Below are positions 20,020-30,323 of a stretch of DNA of 64,000 nucleotides, in pieces. The notes under the pieces were generated by a model. That model was not told the origin of the DNA. It ran no database searches and was given only the letters and a program-made list of their open reading frames with translations. Source of the stretch: Hofstenia miamia (Eukaryota > Xenacoelomorpha > Acoela). The stretch lies in assembly GCA_004352715.1 (NCBI GenBank), contig SCFE01000014.1, positions 2,922,850 to 2,986,849 of the forward strand, given 5' to 3'. Position 1 is the stretch's first letter. Each line of letters opens with the position of its first letter. Position numbers and translations under genes: made by a program.

Positions 20020-21633
20020 ATGTCTTTCCGTTCGTGCAAACGTGATAAAGATAAATTTTGTTATATCTGTGGATTTTACATCAGTGAGAAATCAAGAAAC
20101 TATTTATTGACATCAAACCCTAAACTTGCTGCTGCCTACGATTCCTACTTTGGTTTGAATTTATTGCAAGACTTCGGGAAAAATTGGGCTCCTAATTTTG
20201 CTTGTCAAACTTGTACATTGGCTTTGTTAAGTTGGTTCAATGGTTCGCGTAAAAGTATGCCCTTCGCTATTCCACGTGTATGGAGAGAGCAGAGCAATCA
20301 CCTAAATGATTGCTTCTTCTGCATGGCGTCTGTTGGTAGTGGTAAAACAAGTGGTGTTTATCCCGACATTAATTCAAGCCGAGCGCCAATTCCACATTCA
20401 GATTCTCTGCCAATACCGAAAACTCATGTTCTGTCTGATGAAAGGGATAATGAAAGCGAATCCGATACAAGTGAATCTGATGGTGATGCAGAGCAGCCTA
20501 GGACCTGTTCTGCAATTAAGGTGGATAAGAATAAATTTGATTCTTATGTGAGGCGATTAAATTTAGGTGTAAACCAAGCTGAAGAGCTAAGAAAAATCTT
20601 TCAGGAAATTGGTGTGCTTGGAATGGAAGTAACTTATCGTGCTACTCGAATTCGAGGTAAATACTTGGATAAATATTTTATTGATACTGAGAAATATTCT
20701 TATTGCAAAAACATACCGTCTCTCATTCAAAGTATTTGTGGGTCTTACAGTGCGTCTGACTTTGTTTTATTTCTTGACAGTTGTACTTCAGGACTCAAAG
20801 TTGCACTTATAAAGTCAAATGGTTCGTTGGCTCCTATTCCTGTAGCAATAATGACTAATTGTAAAGAAACTTATGCCACTGTTTCCTCTGTGATGGATGA
20901 TATTAAATATGACGAAGAACAATGGAAAGTTTGTGGAGATTTTAAAATGTTACAAATTTTATGTGGTCTAAACAGCTCAGGTAATATTCGTCACCCATGT
21001 ATATATTGTATTTTTCACGCTCAAAGCAAAACAAAATACACTCAAGTTGAATGGGAAAGGCGCTCGTGTAACGAGATCGGAAAATTTAATGTTGAAAACG
21101 AAGCTCTCATCAACACTGAGCATGTTGTTTTGCCTACATTGCACTTAAAGTTGGGTGTTTTTAAACAATTTTTAAAGGGAATCAAAAATGAAGATGCTAA
21201 ACGCGCTGTTCACAACTTATTTCCAAGATTGTCAGACATGAAAGTCGCAGCAGGCATACTAAATGGACCTCAAATTGATAAAATTTGACTCAAAAAAGAA
21301 ATTTTTTCAACACTTTGAATCAATGAAGAAAGAGACTTGCTATCGATTCTATTCTAAATGTACATTACTTCCTCGTCCACCAACTTACCCGTGACTGAAA
21401 AAAGATCATTTGTCAACACTATGATTGAATGTTTCAGGAGACTTGATATTAATTATTCTCCGAAAATGCATTACTTGGACATACATTTACCTGAATTGCT
21501 TGGTATGCAATGTTCTATTAGCGATCAGCATGGCGAGCGAATGCATCAAATGTTCAAAGACTTTGAATTTCGCTATGCGGGAAAATCTGTAAAAAGTATG
21601 ATGCTGGACTTTATATGGATGAATGTTGTATAA
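20020..21633 (+). pseudogene. Uncharacterised zinc-binding DDE-like protein, second gene of the element
   Basis: The start is taken at ATG 20020 (MSFRSCKRDKDKFCYICG), the usual form of this family, rather than the in-frame ATG 33 bases upstream. N-terminal zinc-binding pattern: FCYICG, FACQTC, then NDCFFC with a later H. Acidic, serine-rich linker (SESDTSESDGD). Core: VLFLDSCTSGLKVALI, KVCGDFKMLQILCG, HPCIYC, VVLPTLHLKLGVFKQFLKG, LNGPQIDK; after a frameshift near 21280, FDSKKKFFQHF; after another near 21380, VTEKRSFVNTMIECF, SPKMHYLDIHL, SDQHGERMHQMF. The D...D...E spacing suggests an RNase H-like nuclease fold, which is inference. I know this family as a widespread uncharacterised one in invertebrates (aphids, spiders, Hydra). 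Confidence 0.7.
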
Positions 21634-21977
21634 ATTTTTCCTGATACTTTTTTATTTTTTCGTAGTAAAATAATAAAATAATTTTTTTCGTAATAATATA
21701 ATAAAATAAAATAATAAAATAATTATTTTATTTTTTTAATACCTTATTATAATAAGGTAAATCACTGATAAGGGTAAAGGTAATCAGGAAATCAATATTT
21801 TTAAATTTGTCATGAAATGTTTCAATAAATTCAAAAAATATTGTTAGATTCGTAATCAGCACCAAAATTTGATCTAAAATGGATTGAAATTTGCTTGCTA
21901 TATGACAAGTGCACATACAGTGTTATTATATAACTCTTGTATGCACGAAACGTTTACCGCGTAAATTAGTTGTTTAT
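21634..21977. other. AT-rich 3' region of second transposon gene
   Basis: AATAATA/AATAAAATA runs directly after the stop codon, including several AATAAA hexamers usable for polyadenylation, followed by unremarkable sequence up to the right terminal repeat. Confidence 0.4.
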
Positions 21978-21993
21978 TATCCCTTCTCTTGGC

Positions 21994-22002
<9 letters not shown>

Positions 22003-22028
<26 letters not shown>
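22003..22028. repeat. (TA)n microsatellite
   Basis: TA array overlapping the right flank of the P-like element. It makes the right-hand copy of the proposed 8-bp duplication less certain, because CAAATATA runs into it. Confidence 0.95.
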
Positions 22029-22575
22029 ATGTATGTATAGTATATATCCCACTGAATGCAAATTCATGACCGGGTTTTAATGGCTTTGAAAAAAATAATA
22101 CACCATTTTAATCTCTATTTGCCTGCTTCAAATAACAACGCCTGTAAACGCATTTGTCGAAGAAATGGTATTTAAAAAGATTAATCTTGACTCATATTTT
22201 CAAATTGTGGATTATAACTAATTTCAACAGTGTAGAGGAATAGTTAAATAGCTATTAAAGTAAAGTAACGCTGTTTTTGTGCTTTCTACAGATGGTTTCG
22301 GAATAATGTGCTGTTAAGAATGACATACTGTAGATTTACATACAAAATTTGCGATTTGGGTAATAAAAACTGAAAAATGGCGGGTAAACTAAAACTGCCT
22401 GTAATAATTTATTTGCATTATCACAATTGCAGTAATATACCCCTACCCCGGAATAATGAATTGCTGTTTTGAAATGTACTAATAACTCTTTGCATACAGT
22501 TTAAGATAGCAATAAGTGAAGACATTAATTCAATAATTTCTATTTTGAAAACAGTATTGAATGCTATCAGGGATC
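22029..22575. other. AT-rich DNA without recognised feature
   Basis: Nothing recognised between the P-like element and the hAT remnant. Confidence 0.4.
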
Positions 22576-23243
22576 CAACATGATTAATCGTCAACACGAT
22601 TAATCGAGATTAATCGGATAGATTAATCTATCGTGCTGGTCAAGTAGATTAGATTAATCGTAAACAGCGTGCTCGATTAATCTAGATTATTCTAATTAAG
22701 TTGATGCTTATGCATTCAGTTACGTGTTGTCATTTTCGGTTTGATATCTTATCTATGGCCACTCTTCGTGTCGGTCATATGTTTTACAAAAGAAAACCTT
22801 AACACCGGACATAGAAGAAGAGCGTGATGATTAGGCATCTAGCATACTTAGGAAGCGTCGGATGTCGCCTAATTCTATATATAAAGATCCTCGATTTTAT
22901 CAAGCCAACTTCTAATCAGGTTGAGAGACTGTTCAGCAAAGCTGGATATGCTCTATCTGATTTCCAAAATCGTTTATTACCCCTCGACTTAGAGATCCAA
23001 CATTTCTTTACCCTAACAAGCACATGTGGAGTAAAATGACTTCAGGAAATAATCTCAAATAACAATAATAGTTGATATTTTCTATTTTGAATATCTTTCA
23101 ATTGATATATTGTAATTTGGATATTTTTAATCAGAAGTAGATTAATCTATGATTAATCGCGATTATTAATCTCCTGGCAGCAGCGATTACGATTAATCTA
23201 TCGCCAAAAATTTTTTCCATACGATTAACCCGATTAAATGTTG
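22576..23243 (+). mobile_element. Deleted hAT element with GATTAATC subterminal arrays
   Basis: The left end begins CAACATGATTAATCG and the right end read on the minus strand CAACATTTAATCGGG. Six or so GATTAATC words, themselves palindromic, cluster at 22582-22675, and several more at 23140-23200. Such clustered subterminal words are usual transposase binding sites in hAT elements. Between them only the C-terminal piece of a hAT transposase remains (22824-23039). No clear 8-bp target duplication was found, so the exact ends are approximate. Confidence 0.7.
22824..23039 (+). pseudogene. hAT transposase C-terminal dimerisation domain fragment
   Basis: A 71-codon frame containing LAYLGSVGCRLILYIKI, then PTSNQVERLFSKAGYALSDF and QNRLLPLDLEIQHFFTL. 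This is the hATC dimerisation signature (S..ERLFSkAG...s..R.rL.p). The catalytic core and BED finger are gone through internal deletion; the end of the frame (LTSTCGVK) is close to the usual end of the family. Confidence 0.8.
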
Positions 23244-24060
23244 TCAATTTCAAACTTAGACAGTGCACACATCTAAGAATTTAAAATGTCAGCTTGAATA
23301 TGAAATTAAAAATTATTTAAATATTGAACAGTCATAATTTAAAAATGCCAATTAACTGTGAGATTTCAATTTTAATTATCTTCGGAGCCACGGAAATGAA
23401 AATTTTTCATTTAACATTCGAATAGTCCACTTACTATCATGACCAATTGCTTTGGCGAATAGAAGTGCACCGAATCATTTCTCAATTATTTACTAGTAAT
23501 TACTTCCGAAGTTGCAAGATATTTGTTGTACCCCTACCTAAAGAAAATTAAAAAACACTTTTAATGCAGTCTTATGAAAAGCGGCTTTAAGATTTCATTA
23601 TATGTATTAACTAATTAATGAATGCTATACGAACATTAATAGCTAGAGATTAAATCAAATGATTCTTGATATTTTGACAAATCAATTTTTCCCATTTTTG
23701 GTTATTAGTGTCAAAATAAGATAAAAAGTGAATTTCATTCGATTACATCGGTATAGTATCACGATGCAGAAACAGAACAGTAATCCATTTTATCTCGCTA
23801 AGATAGGGTTTCTCTATAATTCATATCTATGTTTTTATGTCAATCTCTCACTTATAAATTGAATCATAGACCTTATGTGGCTATTAAGTAAGAAATTTGT
23901 ATATGAATTCAAAATTTTATTCGCAGAATTCGAATTTCTTCGTTTAACATGATTTCCCCGCTGATTTCAAAATTGGCGCCCTGCAGGCTGACAGTCAAAG
24001 ATAAGTGAATGAGAAGCGAGGAATAGTAGGATTCTTTCGGGTCAGATGCCGGCAACGGCT
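23244..24060. other. AT-rich DNA without recognised feature
   Basis: Nothing recognised; a modest GC rise occurs near 23960-24060. Confidence 0.4.
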
Positions 24061-24380
24061 CAGTGCTGACCATTTACATAAATCGCTTTAAACGGTTTTA
24101 AACGTTTTTGAAATCAGCCGTTTGTTTAAATGCAGCAGTCAATCCAACGATTTCGATTACACTTTGTATATTTGACAGACTTTCTTTAAAAGGCCGATTG
24201 AGGGCATCTACAATGTAGCAAACAAGCAATAAATAGCATATTGACACTTAATTAAATATTACATGATGAACAATTGGAGAAAAAACCAAATTTTATTGTA
24301 AGTTATGTAAATCTCAATAAATTAGATATTGTTGTTTAGGATTATGTTGCAAATCATAGACGGTTACTTCTACTGTAGTA
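24061..24380. repeat. Dispersed repeat, copy 2 (CAGTGCTGAC end)
   Basis: It starts CAGTGCTGACCATTTACATA and contains TTTAAACGGTTTTAAACG and TAGCATATTGACACTT, matching 6650-6930 in the same order and orientation until ATGTTGCAAATCATAGACGG. Copy 2 has a small extra block (AAAGGCCGATTGAGGGCATC) missing in copy 1. Confidence 0.6.
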
Positions 24381-24399
24381 ATTCAAACCAATCTCTTAG

Positions 24400-24870
24400 A
24401 TGTTAAGGTGTTGTAGACATATTAAGCCAACACAAATGCTGGTGTGAAATGTCGTATAGAATTCTGCCCTCAACTGGACAATTTTTTTAGAAGAAACGGC
24501 TTTTGAACTATTTGCGGAAAGTACTCAACTTCCGCAGTTCAGAATAGTTGCACGATACTTGCTCAAAATTTTACCCTTCCCAACTAACTGCGATAAGTTA
24601 TTGCTAACAGGCTTCATTCTTAACTAGTTAGTTGTGTTGCGTAAAGATGGAATCATCAGCAAATAAGATGGAATATCATTTATAAATATGAGAAATAATA
24701 TTGGCCTTGGGGTACACCATTGGTAACATGTAACCAACAGGATCGGCAAGAGTTTATGCTAACACATTGAACTCGATTTGTCAGTTAAAAGGCAAGGATT
24801 CTAAGAATTTTCCCACCAATACCGAAAGCGCTCTTTGCGGAAATCATGGTGAAGCACATAAGAAAACTGG
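24400..24870 (-). pseudogene. LINE reverse transcriptase remnant
   Basis: Minus-strand fragments in changing frames: FGIGGKILRIL, LTNRVQCVSINSC, VTNGVPQG, LIFINDIPS and DDSIFTQ. These are the palm motifs of a CR1-like reverse transcriptase (VTxGVPQGS, FxxDDS) with deletions and at least three frame changes. Its motif words differ from the LINE at 6950-10400, so it is another copy or subfamily. It is very old and non-functional. Confidence 0.65.
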
Positions 24871-24911
24871 GAATCTTCATATAATTTATATATATCATTT
24901 AAAAATAATAA

Positions 24912-25190
24912 GGGAATTGATCCAAATTCAATACGTTAACAAGTGAAAATGCAACCGTAAACAACAATTCTAGCTTCAAATGCATAGATATATTTGAAGA
25001 AAAGTGCAGAACGTAAATGTGTCAAAGTTATTTGTAATAGCATTTGCGGAAAAAAACACGCCTTTAACGTAATCTTCATCGTTAGCGAATTTATTTTGAG
25101 TGGAAGATAACGATTTGGTTTATGGTCATGCTAACGTAAAACACCATTTGTTAATGGTGTTGTTAACGTATTGAATTTGGATCACTTCCC
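24912..25190. mobile_element. PIF/Harbinger-type MITE with TAA target duplication
   Basis: A 279-bp element with about 31-bp terminal inverted repeats, GGGAATTGATCCAAATTCAA on the left and GGGAAGTGATCCAAATTCAA on the right (minus strand), one mismatch overall. TAA flanks both sides (24909-24911 and 25191-25193). A 3-bp TWA duplication and a terminus starting GG are the hallmarks of PIF/Harbinger (Tourist-like) MITEs. An inner palindrome, ACACCATTTGTTAATGGTGT, sits at 25141-25160. No coding capacity. Confidence 0.9.
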
Positions 25191-25193
25191 TAA

Positions 25194-26923
25194 GACTTGG
25201 GTTACTGTAGAGCAAGTGTTAATGAAACCAAATTGTTCATTATTAAGTTTGTAGCAATACCTACAACAGATCAAAATAAGAGGTTTTTCCTGTAGACCAC
25301 ATTTACTGTTATATATGATCTACGTGTATGTCTACTAATCTCAAAGGTACAAATAGAACGGCAAATGTGAATGAAATAATGATTTACTAACTAATAAAAA
25401 TTGAAAAAGTAATAACTCCCTGAACCCTTCGTGTCAAATTATTGCATTTTTGACTTTGTATCAAAATTGATCTCATGGTCATTCTTGAGTGCGATTGTTG
25501 TCGGCCATTTACTGATAACATTCAAGAAAGAATTTAAATGAAATCTAAAACGCATTTTCTCGGTCTATCCATTTCAATTGGTTCGAAGTAATGCCCGTAT
25601 AACTTTTTCAATTTTTATAGCACTAGTTGATCTTTGTAGAGATCCTTCAAGGCTTCCCATCTCTGTACGTCATCAACTTTCTGGTTGATCAAATTGCCTT
25701 TGTCAATATCTTTTTCATCCTACCTAACATCAACCCTACCTGAAGATCAATATGGCCGTTGTCATTATCAAATTCTTCATGAAATTTCTTCAAGACAGAA
25801 TACTACAATCACAAGCACCATTCGTGAGTCCCTTGGGTGAACTAACAAAAAATATCATTGTTAGAGTCTATTTTGATAGTCTTTTTTACCATATGGCGAT
25901 CATGGCCAAATTGTTAATATGGCCAGAGCTGCTTATAGAATTATGTAATCTATTTATTATGAAAGAAATGCAGATAATATACACGTTTGCATTTACATTT
26001 TATTGTTAAATATAAGACGCAATTCAATATATGTTATTTGAAATGAGCGCAAATCCTTACTCCAGCATTCCAAAGAGAGCTAAATAATTTTATAGCACAG
26101 CCCCATTTTTAGTTATATTGATCTAAGCATCACCAATTATTCTATACATTTCCTCAAAAACTTTTGAAATATCAGTGCAAGTAAGAATTTATAGTTGATC
26201 CTTACTTATGGATGGCATCTACAGTTAGTTCAATTTTCGTGAACATGAGGCTATTTTGTTAATTTTGTGCTAGCTATTATAAACTACTATAATAATTATT
26301 TAAAATTAATGCGTTAATTTATTTACACTTTATTTAGTTTGCTTTCAATTTTGTTTAATTTGCTCGCAATTTTGCTTGGTTCAGCTGTGGAAAGATATAG
26401 TTAATGTTAAGTTGACCAAAATTAATAAATTTCAATGTCAAAATATTTTAATGATTCAAATTTGCTTCGAAAATGTTGTATTCGCTAATATTAAAATTTA
26501 TTGGTGTTAATCGAATATATTCAATACATGTTTTTGGCATTTTTAAACATGCTGACTAAATTGGTTTATTTGCACGAAACTCCCGTTGCCATTTTTTTTG
26601 TTGTCATTATAGAAATATTTAAAAATTCAACTACATCAAAAGTGCTATATGTACGCAAATTTTAAATCATTATCCTCTTCATTGAATGTCTTTGATAATA
26701 TGACACTATTAGTTCCTTGGGAAACTATATATGAAGCCATCTAGATATGGTTTCAATGAAGTAGTAAAATATCTTTGATGAAATTTTTTTTCAATTCTGG
26801 GATGTAGATATATTTCTTCAAAAAATGAAATGCTTAATTTACACATATTCCGTGGAATTGCAGATTGTCATATTGTTGATCTCCTTGGATGATTTTTAGT
26901 CTTGATTTTATGTAATTCACTAC
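25194..26923. other. AT-rich DNA without recognised feature
   Basis: Open frames (for example 25752-26009, plus) have no recognisable domain or similarity. No repeat pairs noticed. Confidence 0.4.
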
Positions 26924-26927
26924 ATAA

Positions 26928-27138
26928 CACTAGAAAGGCCAAAAGTGTCAAATTTGACACACATAATTTTGTTTACTTTTGTATGCACTCATTAAAAACA
27001 ACAGCAGGTATATGCACCACCAAATAAACTGATAATCCATTTGAATTTGCATGTGTAATTTTTTCATTATTTTTACATAATGTTCTATTTTGAAATGCTC
27101 CATGAAAAGAATCATAAGGAGTAATGGTCTTTCTAGTG
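26928..27138. mobile_element. piggyBac-like MITE
   Basis: A 211-bp element with ends CACTAGAAAGGCC (left) and CACTAGAAAGACC (right, minus strand). It is flanked by ATAA at 26924-26927 and TTAA at 27139-27142, fitting the TTAA target of piggyBac with one mutation. Just inside the left end is a 16-bp perfect palindrome, GTGTCAAATTTGACAC. A related terminus, CTCTAGAAAGGC next to TTAA, occurs at 34380. Confidence 0.7.
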
Positions 27139-27142
27139 TTAA

Positions 27143-27776
27143 ATCATAAATTTGGATTTATTGCCTTTGATAATGAAATAAAATAGAAAATTATGCCATT
27201 TTTTTAAAATAGATTCATGTTTCTTTCTACACTAATTTCTTATGAAATTAATATCAATGATAATGTAAAATTTTAAAGTAATCAGATTGATTCATTATTA
27301 ATATCTCTGCCCCACTTTTAAGTTCATATGATCCTGTAGGTGGTATCCAAGTATACTAATGAAACATTATGTCTAAAGATACATTTTTATCAGAATTTTC
27401 TTCAAACTAATATTCATGTATTTTCAACTTGCGGTTGAATTCATTAACAAATATATTTCAAAGTATTTCTTATGAGACTTTCTATATTAAAAATTGAAAA
27501 ATTACAAAATCATTTTGATCTATTATGTATCTGTCTATATATTTATGCTACAGCAAGATGTGTAATTAAAAATTTGGTAAAATGCCTAATGTTTCGGTGA
27601 ATTTGTGAAATTGCTTTTTCACACTAAGCTTCATAAAACAATTAAATTTGAGGAGTTAGGGGAGGGTTAACATTTTTTAAATAAATACATGAAGTATCTA
27701 GGTATTTTTAATGTTTCTATGAATACCAATTTGACAAATTCACTGAATTTCAGGGATATCATTAAATTATTAATTT

Positions 27777-27812
<36 letters not shown>

Positions 27813-28180
27813 GACGGTGTGATATATAAATTATACGTTTTCCCTAAAAATTTGAAAGGAAACTTTCAGTAAACTTTTAGTGGAATATTCTGTACATATG
27901 TTTCAATTTTGAACGATATTACATTAATATAGCGCACAGTTTTCCATTGCACACTAGGCATATTAATTTGTTACAACTTTATATGAGCATACGATTTTCA
28001 AAAAAAACTTTGTTTTTAGATGAAGGAATTCCAGAATCTTTTTTATAGTTATTTTAAAAAATTTCCCCACCAAACAATTAAAAAATTTGCTTATCTTTCA
28101 ACCTTGTTTCCCAAAACGTAAAAAATTGAAACCAAATTTGCTTTAATATTTAGATCTTGAACAAAATTATATTTGTAATT
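27143..28180. other. AT-rich DNA with a (TA)n array
   Basis: A (TA)n microsatellite lies at about 27779-27807. Nothing else recognised. Confidence 0.5.
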
Positions 28181-28189
28181 TTTGTTCAT

Positions 28190-29520
28190 TTTTGACAATA
28201 TGGTAAAAGATCCTGTACCACTGTCTCTCTTGATTGGTGAAGGTTCATTAGACCAAAAAGTGTTGACAGAAATTCAGCCTTTTAAGCAATTGATGCTTGC
28301 AAGTTGTTCTTTTAGGTTTTTTTTGCTGTTTTATTTGTATAGTTGGTTAGAAAACCATAATCGACCCCATGTATCACACATAAACTTTGCTCCCAACTGA
28401 AGTTTCATCCTTTCTTGAAACATTAATATATAGGCCAAAGGTAAGTAAATACCTTTGCTATTCCACCTTGCATTGTCAAACTTGGCGCATTTTTAAAGTA
28501 GATTTTTGGAAAATATCACTTTTCAAAGTAGAACTTAAGCAGAAGCACTAAGTGATGGAAAAACTCCATGTCATATCGCCATCGAAAATGATCTTCATCT
28601 ATTACTTCAGAACCATTTTTCAAAGTTTGTTTTCAGTTCTTGATAATTTTCTATAATCGTCTACAAAAGATTAAGTTGTCTTGCCACCATATAACTGATC
28701 TATAACTAATTTTAACACTCTATCAAAAATATGGTTTTGACATCCAACAAATAATGGTTTTGTCAAATGTTTGTGTTCGAATTCCCGGTTCAATTTAACA
28801 ATCACACCTTCTTTACTGTAAGTATTAATACTAGTAATGTCAGTTACAATAATCACAATTGATTTCCACAAGTCTATTTGGCCAATAACTCTTTCAGGCC
28901 ACTAAATATTGTTACTGCTTTGCAATTCCTTAATACCATTGGCTTTAGAAGTACTTCTTTCTCGTGATTTCTTAGGACAACTTTTTGATATTACTTTCTT
29001 CCTATTCTTTTACCATCAAAATATAGGCAACATTTTTCTATTTTTAGTTCTTCTTTCCATGTGTTTATTAGTTGCTTTCCATTTCTTGTGACATCTTTAT
29101 GAACAGCAGATTGACTTGGTGTACTAACATCAATTCCAGAGTTTTTTTAGTTCATTGCAAACAGCTGCTGCTTTTCTAGTTGATACTTTTGTTGTTGTTA
29201 CTAAGTTGACAGCATGACTTTGCTTTCTTTTTTTTGGATTTTTCGGCGAAGAGTTGAATTGTATAAATAAAATCGTTAACACTATAATAGTCTTTACTAG
29301 AATCATTCTGTGGTCCACTTGAATCACTTGGTGGGATTGAACAGAATGGTTGATCAGATAGCTTTATTCTCTATTTCTTTTTTGCATATAAAAAATACAA
29401 TTAAATTTTGCAGAACCTGGTTTTTTCAATTCTCTTTCCCTTTTCTTGATCAATTTTCTACATTTTTTGGAACAGATTTTTTGTCAATATCCGCAAAAAC
29501 TAAGTTTTATCCATAAGTTC
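28190..29520 (-). pseudogene. Decayed hAT-like transposase (uncharacterised family)
   Basis: Minus-strand fragments in several frames line up in one protein order: STRKAAAVCNELKKLW and ITRNGK-type N-terminal pieces; CLYFDGKRIGRK; KSIVIIVTDITSINTYSKEG (likely DTT catalytic region); VKLNREFEHKHLTKPLFVGC, CQNHIFDRVLKLVIDQLYGG; TIIENYQELKTNFEKWF; DEDHFRWRYDMEFFHHLVLL; a GRLWFSNQLY block; and FWSNEPSPIKRDSG near 28240. I recognise this as an RNase H-like transposase-related family common in invertebrates, with hAT-like organisation. At least five frameshifts or stops show it is a fossil. Terminal repeats were not found. Confidence 0.6.
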
Positions 29521-30269
29521 TCACATTCTTGAGATAGTATTTTAAATCTTCTTTTACATAGAATAAACGTAATTGATTTGTCCAAAACAAAAATATTTTA
29601 AATGTATGAAACGCATCGGTAAATGCAAATCATTATCAAAGTTTGGGTACTAAATGTAAAGTTCCTTGTTTTTATCTTCTGTGTATACACTAAGTGCTAC
29701 CTTCTTTGTTTCTGAACACACATTTGAGCAATAATAATTAATAACCAACAAAATTATAGCAAACACTTTATTAATTTTTCATGTTTCCCTTAACATTTAT
29801 TTCAGGTTCATTCAGTACCATAAATTTTCTTTTAACTGAGCAAATAAGCAAATATTGCTTTGACCTTTAGCTTTGATTATTCATAGTATTAAAAAAGATT
29901 AATGCATTTTCATTACTACAGTTCCAGCCGAGAAATAAGTGTACTGGGTACCTAGGCTCTGGTCTATGATTGGGAATGAATTTCAATGAACTGGTGGGCC
30001 TGGATTAATCGGGGAATTAATATACTAAAACTAAAGGAAATTTTTGGGTTTGTATATTCAGTTAAACCTACGGTTAATAAGTAATTGGTTAGCTTAATAA
30101 TAAACTTCAGGTGTGCTTCACTTGGGTTGGACTCATTTGTCAATTCTCTGGATTTAGAATTTTGTAACGAGTTTTTTTTCAACTTTTCTTTTTTTCTGAA
30201 TTTTGTAGTAGTGTTCAACCTTCTTTTCGATTCTTTTTAAAAATTATGTAATTATTTTGCCACTAGTAT

Positions 30270-30323
<54 letters not shown>

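Larger units (their letters stand above)
17641..22008. mobile_element. Two-gene P-superfamily-like DNA transposon
   Basis: A perfect 17-bp inverted repeat, TGCCAAGAGAAGGGATA, lies at 17656-17672 and, in reverse complement, at 21978-21994. CAAATATA occurs at 17641-17648 and 22001-22008, a possible 8-bp target duplication, the size P elements make. That gives an element of about 4.35 kb (17649-22000). The outermost six or seven bases of the two ends do not match. Inside, a P-type transposase runs leftward (17862-19236) and a second gene runs rightward (20020-21633) from a shared 0.8-kb centre, each ending near its terminal repeat. Both genes carry frameshifts, so the copy is inactive. Confidence 0.65.

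Noticed and set aside
25752-26009. Possible small gene (MAVVIIKFFMKFLQDRI...)
   Set aside because: No domain, no recognisable similarity, no regulatory support; frames of this length are expected by chance here.
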